A stretch of 64,000 nt of DNA from Pipra filicauda (taxonomy: Eukaryota; Chordata; Aves; Passeriformes; Pipridae): positions 1,263,115 through 1,327,114 of the forward strand of contig NW_024104329.1 of NCBI RefSeq assembly GCF_003945595.2, written 5' to 3'. The stretch's first letter is position 1; the number at the start of each line of letters is the position of its first letter. A program made the translations under genes and the position numbers. Under the pieces are notes generated by a model. It did no database searches and had not been told where the DNA came from. It saw only the letters and a list, made by a program, of their open reading frames with translations. Positions 51,701 to 62,640 of the stretch are shown here, piece by piece.

Positions 51701-54700
51701 AGCTCTGGCATGGAATTGTAGGGACATGCCCTACTTGCTTCTCAAGTCAGAAATGTGTGATCACCCAAAGGCTTGTAGCAGACACATGCCCAGACCTGGG
51801 TGGGCTCTGGGCAAAATTTACTCTTACCCTGGCTCTAAGCCAGAGTCAGGGCTATCTGGTGTCTCAAGATTACAGGGTCCAAATTGCTTCCATCCAGCTT
51901 CAAGTGTTTGAATGAAGTACCAAACATTAGCATGTTTTCTCTGAATAACCCAAAAAAATAGTTCAACCCACCAACGATCCAAGTAATTATCTGGAGGCAT
52001 CTTTCTACTACCTGAAGAAGATATATATAGCAACTATAGTCCTAAATCAGCAACCTCACTTCAGTGGGAGGGCTTCAAGCTGAAATGCAGCAGGAACAGG
52101 AATCATAACCTCTGTGTGTTCCCTTCTCCCTGTCCAAGGTAGCTGACTAGAAGAGGCAGTGTGAGGGGACAATCCAGAAGAAAGCCACCTTCCCTCTTTA
52201 TATGCAAGGTCTTCTATTTGATGGGTCTATTTGATGAGACTCCTGTTTGCATCTTGACTGATATGTAACATAGTAGTGGTCTGCTTATAAAGAGCTGGAA
52301 TGCAGCATCACAGCCAGTCAGGCCGCAGTTCCACTGCCGTGCCTGCTCATGGAGCCAGAGAAACTCCACATCTGCTGCCCAAGCCTCAGCAGAGCACTTA
52401 ATTAACAAAGGCAAATAAGCAATGTCATAAAAACAGCAGTACAGCTGTGGGTGATGAGCAATGAAATATTATGAAAAGCCTTGAAGTGGGCCCATAAAAC
52501 TCATAGCGACATAGAAGGCAGCAAAAAAATTCACAGCTTCCCAAGTCTTCAACAGAAAAACAAACTAAATACCAGATATGTATTTTACAAACAGTACCCA
52601 AAGCTGTCAAAAATCCATTTTTAAAAGCAAAAAGAAAGCACTGGGGAGAGCAGAGTGCCGCTCCCTCCCATATTTACAGGGGTCTCTTGTACAGAGAGAA
52701 ATTGGGACCGACTGGCACAGACCCTGGGGTGACAGTGAAGCTGTCAGGATTACTGTCTGAGCTCAGAGCTGGCAAAGGCCCCCAGCCAGGCTCACCCAGC
52801 CCTGGCAAGTACAGCCCTATCTCAGATTACTCACAGCAACCAAAGCAGAGCACAAGCAAGAAGAGACAATAGGCCTGTCACGACCCGCCACTCTGAAAGG
52901 ACCCGTGGTGTAAGGAGACAGAGTGACCTGTTGTTCCCAAGAGACAATTATTAGTTTTCTATGGCAAATGACAAAGAAAACCCCACTGGATTTTCATACT
53001 TAGCTTCTGGCTGAGGGAAAAAGACAAAGGGAGATCTCTTTGGCATCGAGAGCAAGTGAAGCAAGGCCAAAACAGTCTGCTGCAGACCAGGAGGCTAATG
53101 AACAGCATCAGCAATGCACTCACTGTGTCCCCTCTAAATTTTATTCTCCCTTCCTGGCCCTACTCTGCCTCTCACAGGGATTATCAGGTCTTCACAGCAG
53201 TGGTACAAGCATAAGGCTTGCTCACAGCTTCTATTTCTGCTCCTCTATCCAAACAAAAGAGGAGAAATGAGACAGTCGGGTGAACGAGCATTTGCAAAGG
53301 AGGGAGCTGGTGAAGAGCTGCTGAAGTATCTTTTTCTGTACTTGTGAAAGCCAAGAGCCACCGATTGTTATTTCAGTCACTGCTCTCAGTACTGTAGCCC
53401 AGACACTAAAATGACTGTGCTGCACTCCAGACTGAAGGGGATATTTGAGAGGGAGGGAGCAAAATAGAAATCTCAGGGCTGGTCAAAAACTTCAGTGTCG
53501 ATGGGTGAGCAGGGAGCTCAGGAAGTAACACAGAGAAAGGTGTAAAAGAAGCAGCAGATTATCAAAACAGTATGGCTTTTTTTTTTGTGGAAGTAAAACT
53601 AAAATAATATTTTTGCAACTAAAGAAAATATTGGAAACGTTCTTATTTTTGACAGCCAAGTGAAGAAGTGTGTTAATCTGGCTTGAACCTACTGTCATTA
53701 AAAGCTAGTTTTGCTACAGGTCTCTCATATTTTCCTCTTCCTTCCCATTTTCCAAAAGAGAATACAGGATGGGCAGGAAAGAAGGAGGAGACAAAAGCCA
53801 CAAGATTTTGAATAGTTTCAAATAGACATTCTTACACAAAGCACAGGTTTTACAGCTATACTTTGTACTTTTGAACCATGCAGCACATTCTTTGTGTGGA
53901 TGAAAGGAAATGCTCTGCAGCAAAACCTGCCCCCTGGGACAAGGACAGCACTGCTGTCAGGAGCTGGAGGCCTCAGTGGTTTTTGGTCCAGGACAAACAA
54001 ATAAGGTTGGTGCACAACACAACCAAGCTGTTCCCCCAGACAAAACTACCAAACGAAACTTACCACTCTCAGCAAATTCCGACGCTCTTTGAAGGTGGCA
54101 CAGCAACCAAGGATGCCAGTAACCATGACCACCACCCCAGCCACCACCAGAATATAAGCAGTTGCGGAATATGTGCTGGAGGAGAGCAGGCTGATGTAGT
54201 CACTCTTCTCAGCAAGGGTCCAGGTGCCCACTGCCATCACGGCCCCACCAGCCAGCTGGGAAGGGAGAGAAGCAAGCACATGAAGGGTTTCTGAAGCATG
54301 AACTTCCTCACCTCCCAGAGCAATTGGACAGGGACACCAAAATGAGTCTCAGCTCCATAAGCTGAGCCAAAGATGATCTACGTTAAAGGATGGTTAAACT
54401 CTAAACTTTGCAGAAAATGAACACAGAGAAACCAACCACACTCCTAGCAGCCCCCTCTCTCTTTGCAAGCCTTGTGTTTCCAGACGGTTTTATGCAGCTT
54501 CTAGTAAGCTCAGACAGTTTTTCTTAAACATCTGAGTTGGACACTCTAATGCTCTGTCCCACGCACCAAAGTAAAATACAACCCTTTGGCATCAGTAACT
54601 TTTCTGGTGGAAAGCATAACTGTAAGAAGCTGTAGTGTGGACCAGCTGCAAGAAGGTGTGTGTTATTCATGCTCTAGCTGTCCCACTTCACTGCCAGGAC

Positions 54701-55127
54701 TCTCTCTGCCATTTTGAGAGGAGGAATGGCAAGGTAGTGGAGCCCTCAGGATCCTAGAAAAAGTAAACCAGGTGAAAAAATGAAGATTATTTTCAGGCTT
54801 CCTGTTATTTTCTGTATTTGATAACATGACCTACAAACAACCACAGAGAGCATCAAACCACAGCTTCTATAGCATGGGCAAGCAATCCTAAGGGACACGA
54901 CTTCAACCCACAGGACAAAAGCTGTGTCCTACTGACATCAGCACTTCTTGACAAAGACTTCATCAAGGCCAAGATTTCTGTGCCCCTGACACCAAAACTG
55001 CAGTGCCGTCTCAGTGCCTCTGAAACAGACTGAAGTTTCTTACCCAGAAAAAGAAGTTGAAGATGAAGAGCAAGTACTTCAGACAGATGGTCCCACATGT
55101 TTCCTTCTTTTCTGTATACTCACGCAT
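42649..55127 (-). CDS. CD151: CD151 tetraspanin, seven coding exons, 252 aa
   Basis: Joined on the minus strand: 55127-55044, 54255-54064, 49552-49478, 46986-46882, 46012-45857, 43589-43503, 42708-42649; 756 coding bases plus stop, all junctions GT/AG and phase 0. Human CD151 has 253 residues. The product is a four-pass membrane protein that binds laminin-receptor integrins (alpha3beta1, alpha6beta1, alpha6beta4) in tetraspanin-enriched microdomains. Visible parts: cytosolic N-terminus with likely palmitoylated C11 and C15; TM1 about 16-40; TM2 about 58-78 followed by C79-C80; TM3 about 93-113; large extracellular loop about 114-220 with the C155-C156-G157 signature, P181-D-S-C184-C185, C192 and C207, giving the six-cysteine pattern; TM4 about 221-243; C241-C242; and the endocytic motif YKSL at 244-247. 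The human QRD integrin site at 194-196 reads RRD here. The glycosylation sequon is N160-H-T. The identification rests on segments such as [17 protein letters not shown] and [13 protein letters not shown]. Confidence 0.96.
43140..43290. promoter_or_regulatory. CpG-rich patch in the last CD151 intron region
   Basis: About 150 bases with many CG dinucleotides, including GCCGAGCCGCCGCCATGG, lying between coding exons 7 and 6. The ATG here opens only a short frame. It may be an intragenic regulatory element; no evidence decides this. Confidence 0.3.
43503..43589 (-). CDS. CD151: CD151 coding exon 6 (residues 205-233)
   Basis: 87 bases, 29 codons, beginning [16 protein letters not shown] (C207 is the last loop cysteine) and continuing into TM4 ([13 protein letters not shown]). 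The acceptor is CCCTGCAG and the donor GTAAAA. At the junction with the previous exon the bird reads KE-SGC where human reads KVEGGC, which accounts for the one-residue length difference. Confidence 0.94.
45857..46012 (-). CDS. CD151: CD151 coding exon 5 (residues 153-204)
   Basis: 156 bases, 52 codons. It carries the tetraspanin signature CCG (C155-C156-G157), the PDSCC motif at 181-185, C192, and the segment [12 protein letters not shown] that corresponds to the integrin-contact region of human CD151. The sequon N160-H-T replaces the human site centred on N159. The donor is GTACAG. Confidence 0.95.
46882..46986 (-). CDS. CD151: CD151 coding exon 4 (residues 118-152)
   Basis: 105 bases, 35 codons, first constant-region helices of the large extracellular loop: [13 protein letters not shown] through SAVDKLQQE. 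The acceptor is CATTCAG and the donor GTAAGG. Confidence 0.95.
48197..48329 (-). other. Candidate cryptic or alternative exon inside CD151 intron 3
   Basis: On the minus strand a strong pyrimidine tract and acceptor (TCTCTTGGTTGCAG) is followed by 133 bases and a good donor (GCAG then GTAACT). It sits between coding exons 3 and 4, which are both phase 0. Read in the CD151 frame it has no internal stop and is cysteine-rich. However, 133 is not a multiple of three, so including it would shift exon 4 and bring an early stop in exon 5. It does not resemble any tetraspanin segment. It could be a regulated poison exon, a species-specific exon, or a chance match. Confidence 0.3.
49478..49552 (-). 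CDS. CD151: CD151 coding exon 3 (residues 93-117)
   Basis: 75 bases, 25 codons, starting [14 protein letters not shown] and ending AYIYYQQ: the third membrane segment and the start of the large loop. The acceptor follows TTTTACAG and the donor is GTGAGT. Confidence 0.95.
49553..54063 (-). other. CD151: CD151 intron 2 (between coding exons 2 and 3)
   Basis: 4,511 bases, phase 0, GT/AG ends. I find no recognisable exon or named repeat in it. Confidence 0.9.
54064..54255 (-). CDS. CD151: CD151 coding exon 2 (residues 29-92)
   Basis: 192 bases between acceptor TTCCCAG and donor GTAAGT. The exon encodes the end of TM1, the small extracellular loop ([16 protein letters not shown]), TM2 and the cytosolic [13 protein letters not shown]. 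It is the most highly conserved exon and fixes the gene as CD151 rather than another tetraspanin. Confidence 0.97.
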
Positions 55128-55147
55128 CTTTCTGGCTCAGAGGGGTC
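55044..55147 (-). CDS. CD151: CD151 coding exon 1 with short 5' UTR (residues 1-28)
   Basis: The start codon is at 55127-55125. The exon encodes [11 protein letters not shown], then most of TM1 up to NFFFW, and ends before donor GTAAGA. An acceptor after a C-rich tract (CCCCCCACAG) ends at 55148, giving a 20-base 5' UTR portion (55128-55147) and implying at least one upstream non-coding exon. Residues C11 and C15 match the palmitoylated N-terminal cysteines of human CD151. Confidence 0.93.
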
Positions 55148-55159
55148 CTGTGGGGGGAA

Positions 55160-55207
55160 AATTATTATTATTATTGTTGTTGTTGTTGTTGTTAATAATA
55201 GTAATAA
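55160..55207. repeat. Compound (ATT)n(GTT)n microsatellite next to the CD151 start exon
   Basis: About five ATT units, then about six GTT units, then imperfect AAT/AGT units. On the minus strand this is AAC/AAT repeat ending only 13 bases before the acceptor of the first coding CD151 exon. It occupies the place where the branch point and upstream pyrimidine tract would normally be. Confidence 0.9.
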
Positions 55208-57558
55208 AAGAGATAAGATCTTGAATCAGTCATTCGTCACATTGCTTCTGCCAAAAGGCGATTGTTATTACTCCCCTCCTGCAAGAACTAACACCTCCAA
55301 TCTTCTGCTAAAGAAAGCCATTCAACTGACTTCAGGGATGCAGGACAGTGCTTGTTTAAATAAAGAGCTCCCATATCCATTTGGGTGACCTACAACACAT
55401 AAGACCTTGTACAGTGTGAAAGGGAGGCAGACAGTACCAGCATGTGGCCTCCCTGTACTGCCTTCATCCTCCTCTTCTCTCTCCATCCTGCTGTCACTTC
55501 TGGAGAATAATTTTTCTTTAGATCGATACCTCCAGTGGAATGATCAGACCCACCACTGAGTGGTCATGCCAAAACCATGAACTGTGATCAACATTACACT
55601 GTGGAAACTTCAGTAGAGGCCACATTCACTTCTTCCTATTTGAACTGAAATAAATAAAATCCCAGACCTGTTCTCCAGAAAATCCAATCTGGCTCCTGAC
55701 TATCACCTGTAACTGCTGTTCTGAAGGCGGCAACAGAAACCTCTGTCTTTGATATCTACAGAATAACCTGTCTCCAAAGAATATTATTTTCTTACTGGTA
55801 TTAGTTACGACTCCCTTAAATAGATCCTTCTCTAAGTTTGGGCTATTTTTAAACTTTACAACTGTAACTGGGAACGTACGTGTTGTAAGTTCAAATGTCC
55901 TATCCTCTTTGAACCCCAGCAGTATGTTGGAGTAATTAATTCTCTTCTTCACTGCTTACTCCTCATGGCCCTTCTCACTGGCTAGCTGCTTCCCAGGGCA
56001 GCTGTCCCAGCTCCTAAGAGTAAGAAACATAACTACTGGCTTCAGCTGATCTGACAGTATAAAACACCCCTGCAGATACACAACAAATGGGAGTTCATTG
56101 TGAGTCAGTCCCAGTGTTACAGATCTGCTGCTCTTGAGCAGGTTTCTCAGAAGCAGGTCTGCAGCAAGTGCAGCTCCATGTCACTTCACTGCCTGTTGTT
56201 CAGACCTCAGAAGGTCTAAACCTCTCAAAAAAAAAAAAAATTCTCACCACTGCCTAACCAGGCAGACAGGACAAAGGCACTGCCTAGACTATCACCGGTG
56301 GCATCATCTGTGTGAGGCAGGATACAGAAGTGCAACCAAATTCACACCACTTGCATTCAATTAAAAAATCATCCCTTTCCTTCCCCAGCAGCCATCAGGG
56401 AATGATGCAAAAATTGTGCACCCATATCAGAGCAAAATGTTTTCCTAAAACAGTAGTTTCCCTGGAAGCAGGCAGGCAAACAGCCTCTCCATTTTTCCAG
56501 AGGTAACCGAGTTCACGCTTACTTAGATTACAAAACTTCTTTCCACAAGTGATGTAAGCTCCCTCCAGGGACCCACTGCAGCTGCAACCCAGCCATGCAG
56601 TACAGACACTTATCTACATTGGTAAAACACCTGACAGCAAAGAAAGTAAGCAATCTGTATGCACAGCCAGGCTGCACATCAGGTGATTGTCAGTATTATC
56701 TCTGCCACCACACTGCTAAGCTTTGGCTTTAGAGCCAGAACCTAGGCTGGGAACTGCAGCTGCCCATTCTGCAGGATCATTGTATTTTATTTGCAGGAAA
56801 TCATTTCCTTTTGCTGTATGCCAGCCCACTCCTAAACCTCAGCCAGGCCTCTGCTTTAGAAACTAACAAATGAAGCTAACAGGGAAGGCAAGGGTGAGAA
56901 CATGCCAGCAGTCCCACCCATGCCTGTCCCCCCCATCACCATTTCACAACAAAACATTTTTCTCTAGAATAACATCTGGCAACAGCAGTTGGCAGCAGAA
57001 GGCCGTTTCACCAGCAAAGGGAGCAGCTCTGAGATGGTGGCACAGATCAAGAAGAACAACTCTGCAGAGTTATCTTCAGAAGAGATCAGAACCTCCAGCA
57101 ATGCTCAGATTAATTACCATGTTGCAGCACAAAAGGGCCCGGGGCCATGGGAAGGAATGGATGCTGCTGGTACTTCATGTACTGAACAGACTTGCAAATT
57201 CTTGATGCCAAGACACCTCGGGAACACAACATTCATGGAAGGTGACAGATTTACAGCTCCCAGAGGCTTCATTTAGCCACAGAACAAGAATGGCAGCAGC
57301 AAGGCAGGCTCCCACAGCCACACATGCCAGCACAACCCAAAGGGTACCTCAGCCCAGACCTGAGAGATGCCCTCTAGTAGCAAGTCTTTTGCCTACCCCT
57401 TCTAACATCAGGGCTATATATAGAGGAATATGCACTGCAGGTCCGCAGAGACCAACCCTGATTCCTATCAGTGATAGCAAGGGGATAGTAACAAGGCTTA
57501 CTGTCCTTGGGCTGGCTCCTTGACCCAGTTACCCTCTTGCTCCCAAGGATTTTAGAAA

Positions 57559-57577
57559 CCTTCCTTCCTTCCTTCCC
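57559..57577. repeat. (CCTT)n tetranucleotide repeat
   Basis: About four CCTT units ending in a C run, in the region upstream of the CD151 coding exons. Confidence 0.85.
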
Positions 57578-59898
57578 CTCAAAGTACATCCCCCGCTAAA
57601 AAAAGCAACTACAGGTATTTCCACATATTGCCATAGAGCAGATGCTGTGCCCTAGCAAAGGACACCAACTTGTCCCTCCTTCTGATCCAAGAGTGCAGAA
57701 ATCCCAGTCACAACTGCATCCTTTTCTTGGTGAGGACTGAGCAAACACACAGCTGAGACTGCACCTGCACTCAGACGAGAGTCTGAAATCCCCCCAGGAC
57801 TGCAGGTCCTGCTCCACCCAGGGCTGCATACAGATCTTTCAGGCAGCTTGGCTTTGCTGCTGTCAGAGAATCTGCCTCTTTCCAGAGGGCTGGCAGAGAA
57901 CAGCAGGTTTATAAAGCAGGGTGATTCACCAGGGATGGCAGGCCATGAATCAGAAAGCAATCAGGGCTGTCTCCTGTATAATCTATCCTTCCGAGCCAGG
58001 AGCAGAGCTGATGGCACTGGCTGCCTCTGCTTGCTATATGACTCACCCAGTAAGCTATTCAGGGAAACAGCTCTCTCTAGACCCTCTTTTTGGAAGTCAT
58101 GTTTTTGTACTCCTTGCCTCAGAGTGCCTGCTGCCTCCCATCACCTACCAAGATAGGCTTTAGGGAGATATCCTGGTCTTCAGAGAAAGCGAGTGAGGGC
58201 AGGAAACTACAGTGAAATACCTTTCCCAAAGAACCCAGGCAATGGAGAGGGGAGCCACAATCTCCCTCCCAGGCTTATGGTAACTACAGGCTCTGAACCT
58301 CATGGTCCCAAAAAGCACAGAGGTGTTGATCTGCGCCACAGCACCGGGGTGAATACGGGGAGGCCTCATCCTGACTTCAATGAAGTAATCACGGTCTCTT
58401 GCCTTCCGTCACCTTGTAACAGACCCTCAGAAGTGATATGAATCACTCTTGAAACCAGACAAGAAGCAGTAACAGTAATTAACACATTCTATTTTAAAAC
58501 ACCGAGGCAAAGATCTACTCTGAATCACATCGGTAATTATGAATGAGCTCTCCAAGGAACAGAAAGTGGCAAGCTCTGCCACAGGGGTGTATTTACAAAC
58601 ACATAAAAACATATTACTTAAACATGAGCTTCATAATGGGAAGCACTTTGCTAACTGAAAAAGTGGTTAGAAGACTAAAAGCACTTCCATAATGAAGTTC
58701 ACTTGGTCCAGTCTGACAGACAGTAGCTTCATCAGCAAGCTAAATTTAAGCAAGCAATTGCAGTATACAAGCTGTGAAAGTGAATTCACTAGAAACAACA
58801 ACAGGTTCCTGCTATGCTCACACACACTTCAATGTAAGTGATAAGGAGAAATAATCCTCTAAGGAAAACAAAATACACAAAGCTGGGAAGAAAAAATAAG
58901 GACAAACTCAATGTGACAGAACCTACAGATGAAAGGGAGGGGTAACAATTGGAAGATTAATTCAAGAAACTGGGAGTTGAACAGCTTGAATCCAATTTTC
59001 CACTCTGACACATACTTTGTGCATGGACTTGGGCAAGCCCCTTAGTCTGATCTTTGCCTCTGCTCTTCCTCCCCAGTGCAGGACCTTCATCTTCCTCTAA
59101 ATCCAGTGATGTTATAAGGATCTGCACGGAGAAGCCCTGCTGACAGAGGAATGCCATCTGTGAGGCATGACAGGCTCCAGGTGCCTGGCAAATTGGCAAA
59201 AGCCCTACACCAACACAATTTCACTGACTCAGAAGTGCTTTTGCCAACAGACTACTTCAGCCAGTAAACTGGCTGAAAGAAAGCGAACTCTTCTGGGCTT
59301 AGCAAAATCCATACTTATGAGAGGACTGTCTGGCAAAGCCATTTTGACAATCATTTATGAGGCTTGCTAGTTCAAATACATCAGAGATTGAGAGATGTTA
59401 GTAATGAAGTACAAGAGAATGGGGTACCACTGAAGCATCTACATGAGGAGCAAGGAGCAAAGGATGATCCACCTACATAAACATCTCAAAAAAAGACAAA
59501 GAGTGAGCTCATCCTGCCCTGTCTGACTGCCGGGCACAACCTCCTAGCTGGGTAGGAATATACAGTGCATGAGTGCCAGGCAAGGCCGGGATCACTTCAA
59601 AAGTGAAACCATTCCATGGTCTGGTTTTCTTGGGCTCTCATCCTACTGTGATTGAACCCTTAGGACAAACTGGACAACAGGGAGCTCATCAGAAGTTGAG
59701 CAGTTTGGCTCCAGTTCTGGGTGCTGAGCACCTGGGAACACAAGCACTGCACAAACAGCTGTTTCATTGTGCTGAGCCACGTAAAATTTCAGTGGCAGGC
59801 CTTGCACTGGGTGTCCCACACCACCCCATTGTATTTTTATTTGCAGGCCCAAAGGTACATACAGGCACACACCCACATCCCAGTGCAGAAAGCACGTG

Positions 59899-59912
59899 AC
59901 ACACACACACAC
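59899..59912. repeat. (AC)7 dinucleotide repeat
   Basis: Seven AC units in gene-free sequence. Confidence 0.9.
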
Positions 59913-61734
59913 TCTCCTGCTGGCTAGACATTCATTTAGTCATCCCAGACATTGCTTGGTGCATTTGCCTCAACTTGCACAGTAACAGTACTTAATTAAA
60001 CAGCAAAGAAAGCCAGGCCTGCAGGCATTTTCTGCACAACCTGCCCTAAAGCAGCATCTGACAGATGGGGAAGAAACAATGCCAAAGCAAATGAAATAGC
60101 TTCCAGGCCATTAGGAGCATCATTATTTTTAAGTATTGATTTTTGAGTGATAGCAAGAAAATTGGTATCCAACACATCAGTGACATCTATTTCGCAGATA
60201 ACTCACATGCCAGAAGTTGGAGAACTTCTAACCTCCTTGCCCGTGCACACAAGAAAGACTGGCTGCAGGAAATCCCACTGCACCCATGCTGCTACAAAAG
60301 TAGCACCCCAAGGGGCGCAGCCCCCCACCAGTACAGCCCCCTAATACACCCACTGGGTATGCTGCTGGCCTGGAGGGAAACGTTCCACTGGAGCCTGTCT
60401 GAGCTGGGCTGACAACTCTGGCCGGCATTAGCAATGTAGTTGTCCTCCCCTTGGTATGTGCAGTGCAGGTGTGGGCCAATAACTTTAATCTTCAGCAAAC
60501 TGACCGAAGATCTCATTCTCCAGCAAGGTTAAAGTCCAGCCTTCGAAAGCATGAGCTCTCTTAAGTTCCCTCTCTGTAAGATGAAAACATTACCATTGCT
60601 ACTTTACTTAACCCTCTGAACATCCTCAGAAAGGGCCTCCGGCAGCGTATCAACTCACCAGCCCAGAAAGCAGCTACACGTCATTTAAGCAAAGCCTTCC
60701 CAGGGCAGGAATTCTAAAGTTTGCAGGTGAAGAGCTCAAATTTATGCCATGTGGCATTATTCACCCTAAAGTGAGAGCCCTCATGGATCAACAGTCTTGA
60801 CACTGACCTTTTACCACCAAAGCAGCTTACAGCACCAGTGCAAATGTTCAGTTCTCTCCAAGTGCTTTCTTCCACCTCCTCTCTTCTTGCTGGCTCTGGT
60901 CTGCTGTGGATTCAGGAAAGCAAAAAGCTGGAGAAGAAAAGAAGAGAGATGCAGAGAATCATGAACTATGTCGAAGAATATTCAGGGAATCAATATTTGA
61001 TTATACGCTTTGCCATCAAGTCCTTTAAATAGAGACCACGTGATTTCAGAATACACCCTGTGAATGCATTTGATTAAACTGCAAAGCATGCACTGGATAA
61101 CAGCAAAGAGCCAGACTGCAGCAGTGGAGAATATGAAAATCTTCTGCTGGTAGAAAGCTGTCAGAACAGGTTTATATCTACTGCTGCATCCTGTCAAGGC
61201 TGTGTACACACAATGACAGCTCATTCTAGTGCAAAAGGCCTGAATGCAACTCCATGAGAAAACTTAGGAAGATGACCCTTCTGTGCAGTGTGAAGCCCTA
61301 GCTGGTGTTAGTGCCTTGAAGTGATCACTGCTCCTACCCCTCCCATGGGAACTGCCCAGGAAGAGAAAAGTGGTGGGCAGATGGTACCAGAGCTCATTGT
61401 ACACATCCATCCCCTGCTCCAAGGGCCTACAGGCCCTAAAATATAGAGCACAAGGCAGAGCAGGGTCCCTGCAAAGCAAAAATGTGCTAGGAAATCAGTC
61501 TTCTTCAGCCTCTATCCCTGCCCAAGTACAATCAAGACACAGTTCCCAAGCATCATGGCAGGCTCTGCTGGAAACGGCTATCCTGAGTTCATCTATCACT
61601 GCCATTCATCCTAGAGCAAGGCCTCACTCTCACAGCGTCAATGCAGAGCATCTCCTTCAGATAAACAAGAAGCCACACAAAGGTGCCTTCAGTCTGAACA
61701 GGAGTTATTTCTCTACAACCTTACTACACTTGTC

Positions 61735-62640
61735 ATAGAATCATGGACAGCTCGCTGTGCCACTTTCCCAGCAGACACCGGGGTGGTTGAAGTCCCGCAG
61801 CAGGACAGGAGCCTGTGAGTGTGATGCCTCCTGTGGCTGGAGGAAGAAGGCCCCACCAACAGGCTCCCCTTGTTCGGGTGGCCGGTAGTGAACACCAACC
61901 ACAAGGTCTCCTTTGTTGCCTCTGTCTCTAGTTCTTCCCCACAGGCTTTTGACCTGCTCACGGCTATTCACCTGCTCAGAGCCAGCTCTTCACACACTGT
62001 CCATTTCTTGGGGTACAGGGCAACCTGCTGCCTCTCCTTCCTCACAGCCTGCAGCCATCGATAGCCATACTCCAGTCATGGGATTCATCCCGCCAAGTTT
62101 CAGCAATGGCAAGTAGATGGTAGCCTTCTAGCAGCACAGTGGCTTCCACCTCTTCCTGTTTGTTGCCCATGCTGAGTGCATTGGAGCAGACACACTTTAC
62201 TTGGGCTGTTGGACATGTCACCTTTTCAGAGGAACACACCTTAATTCCTTTGAGGTCTTTCACTGGTGTTTTCCTGTTGGCTCCTATTACCTCAGGAGCC
62301 CCTGGCTCCTCTCTCTAAGACTTCAAGTGTGCTCCAGTGTACCCAGCACATTGCAAACCAACAGGCTGAGGGCCCTTGCTAGCATTCCATCCCTCTAACC
62401 TTGGTGTGTCATCCCATGGCTTGTCATTTCTGTGGAGGCAGCCAGGCTGCATAAGGCTGCTGTACTGGAAAATGGCCTCTAGTATGCTCTCTTTCCCCTG
62501 CTTTAGAAATAGAGGGTCCCAAACTTTCTGCAGTTGTTTGTAGTGCCCCAACCTCATCCATCTCACCTTCATCCTACAGCAGGCAGGCTCCCTGCAGTCT
62601 GTTTCCATTGGCACTGCAGGTAGCAATATCATGAGGGGAA
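61735..62640 (-). mobile_element. CR1 copy with 5' part and endonuclease start joined to the 3' tail
   Basis: The minus strand contains two CR1 ORF2 endonuclease blocks: SMGNKQEEVEATVLLEGYHL with ETWRDESHDWSMAIDG, and GDLVVGVHYRPPEQGEP with VLLRDFNHPGVCWE. Immediately after the second block comes ATGATTCTATGA, the CR1 3' terminal repeat. The whole RT domain and 3' UTR are absent. The part from about 62270 to 62640 is probably the sequence upstream of ORF2, with lower certainty. Frameshifts and stops are present, so the copy is inactive. Confidence 0.75.

Larger units (their letters stand above)
55208..61734. other. Upstream region of CD151, probably a 5' UTR intron
   Basis: The acceptor before the CD151 start exon implies a non-coding exon further right. 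I see no CpG island or clear promoter up to 61.7 kb, and no exon of CRACR2B or PNPLA2, the genes expected next by mammalian order. Open frames here, for example at 56,989-57,276 on the plus strand, have no recognised product. Confidence 0.5.

Noticed and set aside
56989..57276. 95-residue plus-strand frame upstream of CD151
   Set aside because: It reads somewhat protein-like, but I recognise no family, no splice sites support it, and a second frame is open over the same bases.
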